A DNA stretch of 64,000 bases from Acanthosepion esculentum (taxonomy: Eukaryota; Mollusca; Cephalopoda; Sepiida; Sepiidae), in assembly GCA_964036315.1 (NCBI GenBank), contig OZ038487.1, positions 59,798,162 to 59,862,161 on the forward strand. Reading direction: 5' to 3'. Under the pieces are notes generated by a model. It saw only the letters and a program-made list of their open reading frames with translations. It did not search any database and was not told the DNA's origin. Numbering within the stretch: position 1 is the first letter of the stretch; each line of letters starts with the position of its first letter. Both the position numbers and the translations under genes were made by a program. Shown here in pieces: positions 33,647 through 45,164 of this stretch.

Positions 33647-33762
33647 TTTACATTATTTACATTATTCGGGCTTATACTCATTTTCCTTGTTACATTCACA
33701 ATATGAATATGGCAAGGACTATGAGAATAACAGTCCAAATAATGTAAATAATGTAAGTAAAC
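33647..33762. repeat. Small palindromic ATTTAC repeat
   Basis: TTTACATTATTTACATTATT (33647-33666) is matched in reverse by AATAATGTAAATAATGTAA near 33738-33757, about 70 bp apart. Confidence 0.55.
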
Positions 33763-33839
33763 TCTACCACTGTTTAAAAGACTGGGGAGGAATGTGAACT
33801 GGATGATCTACTTCTATTAAATTCCTTAAAACCACCTTG

Positions 33840-35075
33840 TTGCTCCGTATATGTTTCCTTTTGTCACACCTCGTCAAATGCTTACCGTATTATAGAGAAA
33901 GATAATCTAGCTTGTCGTCTGTGATTTCTTTTTCGTGTTCTAACTGCTATTTTAAAGATCAGTTATTTTTTTTTTGTTTTTCGTCTCTTTATTTCTTCAT
34001 CATTGACGTTCTTCATTTTCTTCTTTCATTCGTTTTCATTCGTTTATATTTTCTCCTTCTCTTTTCCTTGTTTTCTTCTTTTTACTTTCATTTTATTTAC
34101 TTACTTGTCGATTTGTCGCGATCATATTTCTTCCTTCCAAACCGGATTGAAACATTGCCATAGTCGTCACAGCCATCGTATACCGACTGACCCTTTCTGC
34201 ATACCGAATTTTCTCAATCCCATTATTTATTTCACCTTACTCTCGTTTCTCTCAGTCTCCCCCGTCTCTTCAAGACCAGTTGATTACCTACCGACCCCAA
34301 TTGTGCCGAGGTCACTAATTAGCGGACAACCAAAGAGAAGCCAAGCTTCGAGCAACCAGGGCTGTTACTTTCTCGCCCAACCCCAGCCTCACCGATTTTT
34401 ACGCTCTTATTTCCTCGACCCCAACCGTTTCTGGACAGTTTGTGGTGGCCAACGAAATGATACATTATTAGTATGATAAGAATATAGTCTAAGAAGCAAA
34501 TTATATCAAATAGAGAGAATCGAGAAGCTATAGATTTGAAGAGGTCACTAGGATTGGCTACCGTAACTTGTGTTCGAGGCTCGACCTAAAACTTCGAGAC
34601 TAACCGAAGCCGTTTTCGAAAACAATTGCTTCCTGCCTCTGACTAGAGTTTTAAAAGCGGAAATCAAACTTCGCTCGACACTAAAAGACTGAACCTTCTG
34701 CGTTGAAAGTTGAAATTCGGGAACCCAGGAAAGGAAAGCACTGGTTCCATATGTCAAATTTGCTACCAACTAAGTTAGCAATTTATAATAAGTTCATTCT
34801 CATTTACAAAGTGTGTTATAACAACCTGTACCAATGTAATTTTTGCCAATATCAGATTTACTGGTGGACATACGGAAAATTGTTGAAATTCTTTCTGGAA
34901 TTTGAAACTATTTCGTAAAAGTGAAATAAATTGAGAGAAATGTGGAAAAGTTAAAGATTTAGCGACACCGTGTCCATTTACTAAACTTTTGCATTGTTCA
35001 TTTGGCGCAAGGCCAACACAAATGAAGTGATTGGGAAGATCAAAATTCACTATTCAGTAGCGATATATAACAAGT
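33840..35075. other. Unclassified; pyrimidine-rich then GC-richer
   Basis: 33920-34110 is T/C-rich. 34150-34450 is GC-richer with a 157-codon plus frame that I do not recognise; the GTGGTGGCCAACG near 34441 could be a primer-binding site of an LTR element, but this is unsupported. The rest is unrecognised. Confidence 0.35.
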
Positions 35076-35081
35076 ATAAGT

Positions 35082-35221
35082 GGGCACCTCGACGTGGTGT
35101 AATGGTTAGAAAGCTTGTCTTGCTAGATCAATTACGACTGAGTAGTGGGTTCGATCTTCACTGGATGCCCCTTACTTTCGGCCTTGTGCCATATCTAAGC
35201 CGGGCTTAGAAAATCACTATA
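35082..35221 (+). repeat. tRNA-derived SINE, tandem copy 1
   Basis: The first 89 bases can form a tRNA-like acceptor stem (GGGCACC with the terminal GATGCCC) and a T arm (GTGGGTTCGATCTTCAC). The A box is GTGGTGTAATGGTTAG and the B box GGTTCGATCTT. The anticodon arm is degraded. A short tail (CTTTCGGCCTTGTGCC, then AGAAAATCACTAT) follows. Confidence 0.75.
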
Positions 35222-35222
35222 T

Positions 35223-35355
35223 GGGCACCTCGAGGTGGTGTAATGTTTAGTAATCATGTCTCGCTAGAACAATTACGACTGAGTAGTGTGTTCGATTCTG
35301 ACTGGGAGCTACTCAAACTTTGGCCTTGTGCTCTGCTTGGAAAATCACAATAACA
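35223..35355 (+). repeat. tRNA-derived SINE, tandem copy 2
   Basis: It begins one base after copy 1 ends and repeats the same head (GGGCACCTCGAGGTGGTGTA) and tail (CTTTGGCCTTGTGCTC, then GGAAAATCACAATA). Its acceptor stem has decayed. The unit is about 140 bp. Confidence 0.75.
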
Positions 35356-35359
35356 AATA

Positions 35360-35715
35360 TACCTTTTAAACTGTTACTCAACGCTTCTTCTTTGATGTAG
35401 GCGATCCCTACCCTCCACATCTTCCTGTTCCGTGTAGCTCTTAATAAGTTTTTTTTTTATATTACTCGCAAACCAAGCTCATCAAATATGTTACGCATAG
35501 CTCTCCTCTGCCTCTCTTTCCCTCAGTCTGTCTTGTGAGTATCAGGTTTTCCAAGCATTATGTTCCCCCCCCCCACCAAATCAACAGTCTCTTCCCGATA
35601 TTACGTATAAGTTTCCTTTTTGTTTCCATTTTCTCCAAAACCTCGTCGTTGCTCACATGTTCGGCTCATGGTATCTTCATCATCTTTCTATAGAACAACA
35701 TTTGTGTTTCTTTAA
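35360..35715. other. No recognised feature
   Basis: T/C-rich, with a run of nine C near 35567. It may hold the 3' UTR of the minus-strand RTE element that follows. Confidence 0.4.
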
Positions 35716-35719
35716 GTCT

Positions 35720-36262
35720 CTACATCTTTGAGGAGGTTGTCCAGCATTCACTGCCATAAAGGAGGACAGATATCGCATAACAGTTCAGTAATCTTTTCCT
35801 TGTTTCCAACGAAATTTTTCTGTCTCTTAATACTCTGCTTAGCCTTTTGGAATGCATCTTTGGCCATCCCAATACGTCTTCGGATTTCAGTGTGACACTT
35901 TCCGTCCTCTGGTAGAACACGTCCCAGATATTTAAGTTTCTGTACTTGTTTGATTTATTGTTCCCGATTTGTAATTTGCATTTTGGGCTCATCCTTTTGC
36001 TGATAGCCATGAATTCTGACTTCTTGAATTTTATACTTACTCCTTTCTTCTTGATTTCCTTTGCTATCTTTTGTAGAATATTATGCAACTTCCTTTCCGT
36101 GTCTACTACCAACAGTGTGCCATCTGCTTATCTTATATTGTTAAGAATGTGACCGTCAATAATGAATCCTGATAGGTCTTCTAATTCTCTTAGAATTGCC
36201 TCGCTGTATAGGTTGAATAAATATGGCGAGAAAATGCATCCATGTCTTACGCCTTTGTATCC
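35720..36262 (-). pseudogene. RTE-like LINE reverse transcriptase, catalytic box destroyed
   Basis: Starting near 36262 in reverse: GYKGVRHGCIFSPYLFNLYS and EAILRELEDLSGFIIDGHIL, then NIR-stop-ADGTLLVVDTERK, then SIKFKKSEFMAISKRM, CKLQIG and SKVLRDRKISLETRKRLLN, ending LLYGSECWTTSSKM. The frame is otherwise open for about 180 codons. The catalytic YADD has become stop-ADG, so one codon change to TAA and one Asp-to-Gly change both hit the active site. The 5' part is lost. Confidence 0.9.
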
Positions 36263-36264
36263 GT

Positions 36265-36412
36265 TTCTTCTCTCCTCTCTTTGTTTGTTTATTCCTTTCC
36301 TTCATCGCAATATCACATCTCCCTCTTCTTTCTTCTACTATTTCTTTCTCTCTTTCTTTCTTCCTTCAAATTGCTTCTTCTTCCTTACCTTCCCTCACGC
36401 ATTACTTTATCA

Positions 36413-36460
<48 letters not shown>

Positions 36461-36665
36461 AAATTGCTTCTTTTTCCTTACCTTCCCTCTCGAATTTCTT
36501 CTTCTTCTTCTTCTTCTTCTTCTTCTTCTTCTTCTTCTTCTTCTTCTTCTTCTTCTTCTTCTTCTTCTTCTTCTAATTCTTCTTCTAATTCTTCTTCTTC
36601 TTCTTCTTCTTCTTCTACTTCTTCTTCTTCTTCTTCTTCTTTTTCTTCTTCTTCTTCTAACTAAT
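36265..36665. repeat. Pyrimidine array: CTTT then CTT repeats
   Basis: TTTC/CTTT repeats around 36345-36460 are followed by about 160 bp of CTT/TTC triplets (36497-36660). The poly-Leu, poly-Phe and poly-Ser frames in three phases are products of the array and not genes. Confidence 0.95.
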
Positions 36666-36669
36666 ACTC

Positions 36670-37332
36670 ATTGATTGTGCCTGCACATTTTCTAACTGCC
36701 CGCCCGATCCCCTTGTAAACATCATTGACAATTCTCCGTGCTTTCTGTCCCCCCCAATACCTACCCCAACAATGTCGGCAATCAGTCTCCTTATTATTGT
36801 GTCACTGCATGTATTCCTTTGCAAGTGGCCGAATTTATTCTATTTCCAATTAGCCTATACTTCCGAGCTACAGGCAGGGGTCTACATCGACAGGTGTACG
36901 AATACTCGACTACTTCCGGAACAAACCAATCAATCAGTTTCAATTTAGTCCAAACTCGAATCTACACCCTGTGCTTAAAAGATATGCGAGCGGTAAAATT
37001 ATGTCTGCATTACAGTTAGGCATACTGAACGAAGTAGGTTGTATAATAGAGAGCTCTATACACATATATAAATACATACACATTTACGTATCTATCTTTT
37101 TCATTGAATTTTTATCCGATATTATTTTAAATATAACGGTATTTTTAGCATCAGAACTAAAAATAACGTTTATAATAATGGACACACACAAATCTATATA
37201 ATTTAAAACTTGCTATATTTATAGGTAAAGAATTCTCAATGAAAGTGATATCGGATATATAGAGCTTATAGATAGATTAGATACTGTAGGGACGAACAGT
37301 GCAGGATAGCTCACTTATTGACACACACTCTC

Positions 37333-37335
<3 letters not shown>
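36670..37335. other. No recognised feature
   Basis: A 93-codon plus frame at 36738-37019 is not recognised. The rest is AT-rich. Confidence 0.35.

Positions 37336-37336
<1 letters not shown>

Positions 37337-37366
<30 letters not shown>
37337..37366. repeat. TA microsatellite
   Basis: Short TA array directly beyond the 3' end of the antisense SINE at 37375-37525. Confidence 0.9.
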
Positions 37367-37370
<4 letters not shown>

Positions 37371-37374
37371 GAGT

Positions 37375-37525
37375 CTACAAGAACCTTTAAGAGAAAGCAC
37401 TGGGCGGATGTTCTGTCGTTTTTAGGGCTCTTCAGCAATGTGTAGCATCCACTATCGAGAATCGAACCCGGACTGTTATGATACAACGCAAGTGTCATAC
37501 CACTGGACCAACGGCCTCGATGATG
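37375..37525 (-). repeat. tRNA-derived SINE, antisense
   Basis: In reverse: A box TTGGTCCAGTGGTATGAC and B box CCGGGTTCGATTCTC with the correct spacing for a tRNA head, then CATTGCTGAAGAGCCCTAAA and GGTTCTTGTAGACTCATTGA running into a TA array. The head keeps the pol III promoter boxes. Confidence 0.7.
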
Positions 37526-37577
37526 AAGGAACTAACTGGACTCAATATAGCGCAGCTACTCAATGTATGTATCTGTT

Positions 37578-37578
37578 G

Positions 37579-37618
<40 letters not shown>

Positions 37619-37650
37619 GTGCGTGTGCGTGCGCGTGCGCGTGTGTGTGT
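37578..37650. repeat. GT microsatellite with GC interruptions
   Basis: GT array with GCGCGC and GTGCGC variants. Confidence 0.95.
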
Positions 37651-37895
37651 TAATTTTTTTCAGATCCGTCCTTGAGTTCCGAACCCGATATGTTACACAT
37701 AGGAGCGCTGTTTAACGCGCCTAAATGCACGTGTAAACAAAAAAAAAAATAAATAAATAAAAATACCAGAATTTCTTTTTTCTCCGTATCTCATTCTCTG
37801 ATGAAGCTTTAATAAAAGTGAAACATGTTAGATTGACAAACGTTGTGTATTTATTCTTTATTATTCTGTCGGATTCTGATATATGTTTGAACCCA

Positions 37896-38029
<134 letters not shown>

Positions 38030-38399
38030 AGGTGTGTGTGTGGGGGTCTTTGGAGTCATTCGTACCCGACATACGACGTTTCGTGCTTATGGCGGCATCT
38101 CCCATAACATAACACGCCATCAATCGCCGCCTAATGAGGAAGATGGTGTTGTTTCTTCACCGGCCATATTGGATTGTGTTACATCCGCTATCTCTCATTT
38201 TTTTTTTTGGGGGGGGGACTTTTTAGCTTTCATTATGGCTTCCAAGTATAAGACAAACTCGTGGGTGCTTATGTAGGTGAGTTCCGACATACGTCGAAAA
38301 TAAGCTTACGTCGCGGCCTAGGAACGGATCTCTGAAGTAAGTCGAGGACCCCTTTATATACATATATATGTGTGTTTGTGTATTTGTGTTCGTATATAT

Positions 38400-38640
38400 A
38401 TATGCGCTAGTGATCATGCATATTGTATTCTTAAAATTGCGGATTAGGCTTGTCTTCTTATTTTCTTTTACAACGTTGTTTAGGAGTCCTTGTAATTTTC
38501 TTTCTTTGTCTGCCATTAACTCAGTGTCATCTACATATCTTGCATTATTAATATCGTGCCCACCAACGATAAATTCTATTAGACATCTACTCTTCTTATG
38601 ATCGCCTCGACGTATAGGTTAAATCAACCCGATTAAAACA
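38400..38640 (-). pseudogene. RTE-like LINE RT fragment with YVDD box
   Basis: In reverse: YVEAIIRRVD, then in a shifted frame LIEFIVGGHDINNA, then RYVDDTELMADKERKLQGLL, NNVVKENKK and, after a deletion, NFKNTICM. The catalytic YVDD maps to 38526-38537. Unlike the copy at 36.1 kb the active site is intact, but the element is a short fragment. Confidence 0.75.
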
Positions 38641-38739
38641 CACGTCTCTTTCTGTTTTGTTGTACCTCTCCAATTCCTTTTTCATCCGCATGCCGGCAGC
38701 TTGTTCCCTGTATACACACATACATATTTAATCATATCT

Positions 38740-39215
38740 TATTAATAATGTCTGGTCAGTTCGATAAAGTCAAACTGGCAGTTAATCTAAAAATGACCTA
38801 AAAACTCGTCAATGAATGGTTTGTTAATTTTAACGCGTCTAAAGCCAAAACTGCTCTCTATAAATCGTTTGAGAGAAGCTTTCATGCTTTCCATTATTAT
38901 GGCTGATGCTAACCTTAATGAAAATGAATCGTTGCTCTTTTTCGGGTTAGAATTTTCCGCTGACATGAAGTAGTAACATTATATTGAATCAATAGCTATA
39001 TGTGCTGCTAAGCAGTCTGATTCACTGTGTAATTATATATATTTTTACACCCCCGATTCTATCTTAACTACTTATAAGTTTGCCATTCGTCCGTGCTTAG
39101 AATGTTGGAGCAAAATCTGGTTTTGTATTCCGACTCTATATTTAGAGATCCTTTATAAAATCCTTGATAAAGAAGAATTGGCAATGTTATTGGCCCGTAC
39201 CTAGCATCTCGACAT
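38740..39215 (+). pseudogene. Jockey-like LINE RT fragment
   Basis: Reads GQFDKVKLAVNLK, then WFVNFNASKAKT, then degraded blocks corresponding to the FSADMK and STIRPCLE regions. Stops occur every few tens of codons. It matches the Jockey copies at 10.05 and 47.1 kb in order. Confidence 0.65.
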
Positions 39216-39229
39216 CTCGACATTTTTCA

Positions 39230-39505
39230 ATTGCCGCAACATAAACAGTGTATACAATAAATCAACTGAGAGGCATAGGGGGCATGGGGGGTACTGAGGG
39301 AGAAATAATGTGGGGAAAAGAGGAATATTATTACGGAGAGAGATCAATAAAAGAGCAGGCGTTGAGAAGACAAAAATGACGATTGACATGGCAGTTACAT
39401 TTTCATCGAATCACAATTGACTGTAACCCCCCCCCCCCCAAAAAAAAAACATGAAAGCTCCGCAAATGAGAAGTGCGGGAAAAAAACTATTAGCATAGAC
39501 ACAAT
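39230..39505 (-). repeat. Jockey-like LINE 3' end, minus strand
   Basis: GGAGAGAGATCAATAAAAGA and the following text correspond to the reversed 3' UTR found at 18.5 and 29.4 kb. It includes a run of 13 C followed by 10 A at 39427-39449. Confidence 0.55.
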
Positions 39506-39507
39506 TT

Positions 39508-39625
39508 ACATTATTCGGCCTATTGCCTCATCTTTGTTGCCATAGATATCACATCGGCTGTTGTACGCTCCGGCCTTCTTCAGGTGGTTTGAATGTCGAA
39601 CTGAACCCTATATTTCTTTCGCTAC
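39508..39625. repeat. Dispersed repeat with CCTTCTTCAGG motif, copy 3
   Basis: ACAATTTACATTATTCGGCC, then CGGCTGTTGTACGCTCCGGC, then CTTCTTCAGGTGGTTTGAAT, parallel to 18.76 kb. It directly follows a minus-strand Jockey 3' end, as at 18.7 kb. Confidence 0.65.
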
Positions 39626-39639
39626 ATTTCTTTTCAATA

Positions 39640-40472
39640 CCGATGACGAGTAAATCAAATTAATTAAGAATAACCCGCATTGCATAATGCGGGAATTGGC
39701 AGAAACTCTACATTTATCAAAATTCACCATCCATGAGCAGTTAGTTAAGTTTGGGTACTCTAATCGCTACGATATTTAGGAACCACAGGATCTAAGTGAA
39801 AAGAATCTCTTGGATCGCGTTTCATCTGTAATGTCCTGTATAAACGCAACAACCATTTTTGAAGCAAATCGTGACGGGTGATGAGAAATGAATCGTTTAC
39901 AACAATATTCAGCGAAAAAGATCCTGAGGTAAGCGACATGATCCAACTTTAAGCACCTCAAATGAAGGTCTTCATCTTAAGAAAGCCATGCTGTGCATCT
40001 GGTAGGATTGAAAAGGAATCCAGTTCTATGAGCTTCTGTCAAGTAACCAGTCAATTGATTCTGAAAAATACTGCTCGCAGCAATTCAAGAAAAATTGGGG
40101 AAAAGGAAAGGTGTTATATTCTATGAGGATAATGCCGGACCTCAAGATTAATTGGTGACACGGCAAAAATTGTTGCAGCTTGGCTGGAATATATTAACCC
40201 CACACGTCATATTCACCAGTCATTGCTCCTTGGGATTTTCATTTTTTTCAGATCCTTGCAAAATAATCTCAACAGTAAAAATTTTAATTCTTTGGATGGC
40301 ATAAGCACCTTAATGAGTTCTCTGCCACGAAACCTTAATTTGAAAAAAAGATGGAGAAGGTTTATGCAACAAAATGGTTTATATTTAGTTGAATGAATGT
40401 TTAATGGCATAATTTATTTTTGTGTTTTAATTTCCCTTAAAGATCGGCAGGAACTTTCCGGACAAACCAATA
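39640..40472 (+). pseudogene. mariner transposase relic with right terminal repeat
   Basis: N-terminal part: MRELAETLHLSKFTIHEQLV and KFGYSNRYDI. Core: LVTGDEK, then a stop in place of Trp, then IVYNNIQRKRS, KAMLCIWWDWKGIQFYELL, YEDNAGPQD (second Asp) and SPVIAPWDFHFF, where the third catalytic Asp of the SPDxAPxD box is lost. The element ends at GATCGGCAGGAACTTTCCGG plus ACAAACCAATA, a mariner-type terminal repeat (about 40440-40472). No left repeat was found. Numerous frameshifts show an old copy. Confidence 0.8.
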
Positions 40473-40623
40473 TATTCTTCCTCACTAGACGATTGCGTTA
40501 TGCATAAAAATCAGAGTCGTGCTGAAGATGAAGAAAAAAGTGTATATTTATTGCTAACATAAATCATAGATCTGTTATTGTACATCGAGGACTATTTTAT
40601 TAAGACCAGCACTCAATACACGG

Positions 40624-40723
<100 letters not shown>

Positions 40724-40891
40724 TTATTCATGTCATCCATTACAGACTTTCTTGTTCTTCATAATTTCTATTCCCGTTAACAGTTCTGATGAGAGGGGAC
40801 GAAACCGGTTGACTGCGGTTTTTATTTTAAATCTATCATGGCCTATAATAAAAAAATATTTTATATGCCTTAATAAGCTTTTGTACCGTTG

Positions 40892-40980
<89 letters not shown>

Positions 40981-41019
40981 TGTCATCCACAGACAGACTG
41001 TTTCGCTGTTTCACATATA

Positions 41020-41087
<68 letters not shown>

Positions 41088-41091
<4 letters not shown>

Positions 41092-41135
41092 ACGTAAATC
41101 ATTCAAACGAAAAACAAATAATGATTTACGTTACA
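41088..41135. repeat. 16-bp perfect hairpin at a TA-array edge
   Basis: TGTAACGTAAATCATT (41088-41103) and its complement (41120-41135) around a 16-base loop, flanked by TA arrays. Confidence 0.85.
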
Positions 41136-41157
41136 TAAATTGAATACGCACTACAAA

Positions 41158-41214
<57 letters not shown>

Positions 41215-41231
41215 TTGTGTTTCAACATCAA

Positions 41232-41419
41232 GAATTTTTCTTCTGTGTGTAGGATTGGTTTTCTGCCTCCTCCTAAAGTCTGCTTCAACATTATAATTCT
41301 AGCATTACCACCTGAAATCTGAAATTTTATTTGCTAATTATTTTTTATCACATGAAGCAGATAGGTTCGCTTATCATCCGGTTCACACTCTTCTCCGTTC
41401 TTTTGCTGCTGAAACACAA

Positions 41420-41420
<1 letters not shown>
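41232..41420 (-). repeat. Dispersed repeat, reverse copy of 32.74 kb
   Basis: In reverse it reads AAGAACGGAGAAGAGTGTGA, ATAAGCGAACCTATCTGCTT and GAAGCAGACTTTAGGAGGAG, clearly the same family as 32740-32930. Confidence 0.75.
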
Positions 41421-41460
<40 letters not shown>

Positions 41461-41605
41461 AATTATTATTATTATTATCATTATTATTATTATTATTATT
41501 ATTAACATAAAAATGTATATATTTATTTATTAACATACATTATAGCTCTGTTATTGTACATCGAGCACTATTTTATTAGGACCAGCACTCAATGTATGAT
41601 ATTTT

Positions 41606-41665
<60 letters not shown>

Positions 41666-42073
41666 AGTCGTGCTTCGGCTTTGTTTGAATAATATCCACA
41701 ATTTCTTTATTTTTTTCTCTTATCTTTTTTCAAATTTCCGAATTAGTTATCTTTTATAATCGGTACATTGACCAAAGTTCATATTTATTTATATTTATTT
41801 TTATTTTTCCCCTAGTACTTGCTACTTTCGTTTTCAAGAATTGTGTCTTTTGTGTATCTACGCAACTCGTTCTGGTTAATTCTTGTGTTCTCACAATGGA
41901 AGCAATTTCAAAACACTTAAAAATTCGAGATTGATCGTTTAAATGACGTCAACTTGAGTGACTTGAAAGTGAAACAGCGAAATTGAAGGAAAACGTTTAC
42001 ATAAATATACACAAAAACATGTCATCGATAAAATATTAGACAGAACATGTCAGTATTAAGCAAATATTCTGGT

Positions 42074-42107
42074 ATATATATATATATATATGTGGCAATA
42101 ATAATTT

Positions 42108-42144
<37 letters not shown>

Positions 42145-42164
42145 AACAAATTGTTATTGCCACA
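42074..42164. repeat. Hairpin with a TA array in its loop
   Basis: TGTGGCAATAATAATTTGTT (42091-42110) is matched in reverse by AACAAATTGTTATTGCCACA (42145-42164), and the loop consists of TA repeats. A second short TA run precedes it (42074-42090). Confidence 0.85.
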
Positions 42165-42169
42165 CAAGG

Positions 42170-43095
42170 ATAAAATGATTTGTAAAATTTGTTTACTTTG
42201 ATGCGGCTACAAATGCGCACGAACGGGAGACGCTGGGAATGTTACTTGTCGAAGGAATGTACTCTATCACTAGCAAGGATTGTCAGGAAGAATATATTGG
42301 AGAAACCTCAAGAAATTTGATTAATATATTATATTAGCACAAAAGATAAATTAATAAAAAAAAACAACAACACATTAAACTCATTAGTTGCTCACTGTAA
42401 CGGTACTGAGCATAATTATGACATAAAAAATGCTATCCTATATAAAAGAGAAAATAATTCGCTATGACGAAAAGGTTTAGTAAGTGCTTTAATTGTGCTG
42501 CGTCCAGGTTCTTAAAAAGTTTGACGATTCTTGGCTGATCTTCTGTTATCACGACGTGGGATATTTAATAGCAAATATGATGGAAACAAAAAGAAAAAAA
42601 AGATTAAATGAAATTGACTGTATTAAATAGCATGTGTAGTCGCATCAACCTAAACAAGACTGAAACTTCCTTCACTTTATCATACACACACACACACAAA
42701 TATATATATATATATATATAAGCATTGGATTTAAGAAACAGCAGATATTTTTATATACAGTGATGAATATTAAAAATATTAAAATAATATTAAAAATAGA
42801 ACATTAATATATATTACATAAAAAGATTTTTTTAAATTTTGAATATCAATTTTATGTGTTTTTCCCGACTTCGGAATTTCTTGGCAAATGTCCGTTCTTC
42901 AGGCGATTTTAAATGATATTTCCAATTTTTTTCAATTGGTTACGTGTATTTTCAATCCGTTTATACTCCGTTTTTGTACACGCTCCCATTCATGAATTTT
43001 ACGTTATTTAATTATTAAATAAGAATGAGATAATGGGTCGATGTCAGCGTATTAATAAATATTTACTTTAATAATAATATAGCATAATAAATCAA
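42170..43095. other. Unclassified AT-rich DNA with a TTCTTCAGG motif
   Basis: Near 42870-42905, CGACTTCGGAATTTCTTGGC and GTCCGTTCTTCAGGCG carry the same motif type as the dispersed repeats at 18.8 and 52.9 kb. Short CA/TA arrays lie at 42682-42720. No gene was found. Confidence 0.45.
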
Positions 43096-43097
43096 AT

Positions 43098-43205
43098 AAA
43101 ATATTAAAATTTAATTAATAATACAAATAGAACATAAAATATTATAATTTAATTAATAATACAAATTAACAAATATTACAATTTAATTAATAATATAAGA
43201 TAACA
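43098..43205. repeat. Tandem AT-rich repeat, about 35-37-bp unit
   Basis: Three copies of a unit containing AATTTAATTAATAATACAAA beginning near 43100, 43137 and 43171. Confidence 0.75.
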
Positions 43206-43360
43206 TACCAACTTCAATATAAGCCATCAAAAATTAATTTAATTTAATTTTGAAGAAAAATTTAATTTCGAAGCAAAAATTTACAGCTGGAAGAAAAATC
43301 TACAGCTTAAAAATGATGACATAAACAAAAGCAAAAGTTAATGAACGTGCGCGTGTAAAA

Positions 43361-43362
<2 letters not shown>

Positions 43363-43439
<77 letters not shown>
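43363..43439. repeat. TA microsatellite
   Basis: About 38 TA units. It abuts the truncated 5' end of a Jockey-like LINE fragment. Confidence 0.95.
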
Positions 43440-43440
<1 letters not shown>

Positions 43441-44055
43441 CGTTTTCCGCTGAATTAGAAGAAATATAGAATATGAATTTACTGAATCAATTGCTAAGTT
43501 TGCTGATAGGAAAGTTTGTTCACCTACTAGACAATTTTTCTCACTGAAATTATCTTACACATTTATAAGTCTACCATTCGTCTATTCACTGATTATTTCT
43601 ACCACATCTAGTCTGGTGTTTCCCTTATCTATTTAGATATTCGTGATAAACTCACGAGTCTGCAATGACATCGATCCAGATGCGGCATTTAGACTTTTGT
43701 TACTTTACCACCACCGTAACATAGCTTCCCTTTGCATCTTCTACAAATATCTTCATGGTAATTTTTCTGAGTAGGTTATTTTATAATTTTAACCTCAGTA
43801 CTAAATTGGCGGATAGGTCCCATAGTTTTACAGTTGAAATTGGTAGATGTAACTTCGAAATTATAGTTCCTTCTCCCAGACTTCTCGCATGTGAAACGAT
43901 CTTCCGACTTACATTTTTACAGTAAACATTTATCTTTAAAAATATCAATTTTCGCTTGTCTTCTAAATCCCTGGTTTTTATTGATCTCTCTTCATAATAA
44001 TGTATCTCTTTGCTATATTATTTCACACTCAATAACCCCTTGCGTCTTAGTGTCT
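43440..44055 (+). pseudogene. Jockey-like LINE C-terminus and 3' UTR
   Basis: FSAELEEYRIYEFTESIAKF, then FADRKVCSPTRQFFSLKLS, then ASLCIFYKYLHGNFSE, across two frames. The tail continues into the family 3' UTR ending CCTTGCGTCTTAGTGTCTTC at about 44055. It is truncated at its 5' end exactly at a TA array and carries several stops. Confidence 0.7.
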
Positions 44056-44229
44056 TCATATATATATATATACAAATATAGGATTGGTGTATACGGAATA
44101 AATTTCAATTACCAACAATTACTATTCTTAAAAGAGTGCTCAATACAGAGTAGAGCAAATATAATAATTTATTTAAAAATTCTAACATAAATATGTTATA
44201 AAATCACTACAAAAATAGCTATTTTCTTT

Positions 44230-44589
44230 CAACACCACTGGTGTCTTATCAAGTGATGATGTTGAATGTAGAATAAAGGGTGTTAAATGGTTCAAATTAA
44301 TTAACCACCCCTTGCAATGGGAAACGCTGTTACATAAGCTGGAATGACTAATCAATATACAAGTATCCGAAAATTAAAAAAACTTGACAACGAAGTAAGG
44401 TTATAATAGCTTTAAAGTTGGGTTATACTAATATAGAATTTATTCTAACTAATAAGTATTAAATTATATGATAAAATTTGAAATTAAAATAAAAAAATAG
44501 AAAATACCCCTTTTATAATCTAAATTAAAAAAAAAAAGTAAATGCCAGATAACTGTGGATTCTAAATTTGTTTGTTCTTACCCCTCATT

Positions 44590-44590
<1 letters not shown>
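44230..44590. other. No recognised feature
   Basis: Contains CAACACCACTGGTGTCTTAT and GTGATGATGTTGAATG, a phrase I associate with mollusc repeats but cannot assign. AT-rich otherwise. Confidence 0.35.

Positions 44591-44591
<1 letters not shown>

Positions 44592-44652
<61 letters not shown>
44592..44652. repeat. TA microsatellite
   Basis: About 30 TA units. Confidence 0.95.
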
Positions 44653-44654
<2 letters not shown>

Positions 44655-44893
44655 TACTATCAACATCATCTTATTTAACAGTGGAAATCATTTCTTCAGA
44701 AAGTCATTAATTCCTGTGGTTTACTGCTACGAACAAACACGATTTTTCTCTCTTGATTATGGCCATGGTGGCCAAAACTAGTCGAAGAAACTAATTGAAA
44801 TAATTAAACAAAAATATATTACAACACAGTGTCTGAAAACTTTAATTTTTCAACATCATCTACTGTTCAAAACGCGCGGCGCACATACACACA

Positions 44894-44897
<4 letters not shown>

Positions 44898-44977
<80 letters not shown>
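44898..44977. repeat. TA microsatellite
   Basis: About 40 TA units preceded by a short CA run. Confidence 0.95.
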
Positions 44978-44979
<2 letters not shown>

Positions 44980-45164
44980 CAGCTAGACATTAAAACATGT
45001 CTTCTTAAATAGAACGAAAAATAATATATCTTGGTGTCGGATTAACCTTCCGAGATTTTAAATTTTGAATCATAACTTTTTGCCGTATTACAATCAAATG
45101 TACACCACAGAAATGTTTTTGAACCCTGAAAACTTAATTTATTTGAGAAAGTTATTTGAATATA

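Noticed and set aside
34150..34460. LTR with a primer-binding site (GTGGTGGCCAACG)
   Set aside because: No second LTR, no TG...CA ends and no downstream gag or pol sequence was found.
36162..36674. Three overlapping frames of 117-170 codons rich in Leu, Phe or Ser
   Set aside because: They are the three phases of CTT and CTTT arrays; length follows from the absence of stops in the repeat.
39427..39449. Run of 13 C followed by 10 A
   Set aside because: Likely a simple mononucleotide tract within a LINE 3' UTR copy; no further structure.
40785..40825. Active hammerhead ribozyme (CTGATGA then GAAAC)
   Set aside because: A short stem III (ACCG/CGGT) can form, but stem II and stem I do not pair, so at best it is a decayed copy. 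Kept only as part of the recurrent-motif finding.
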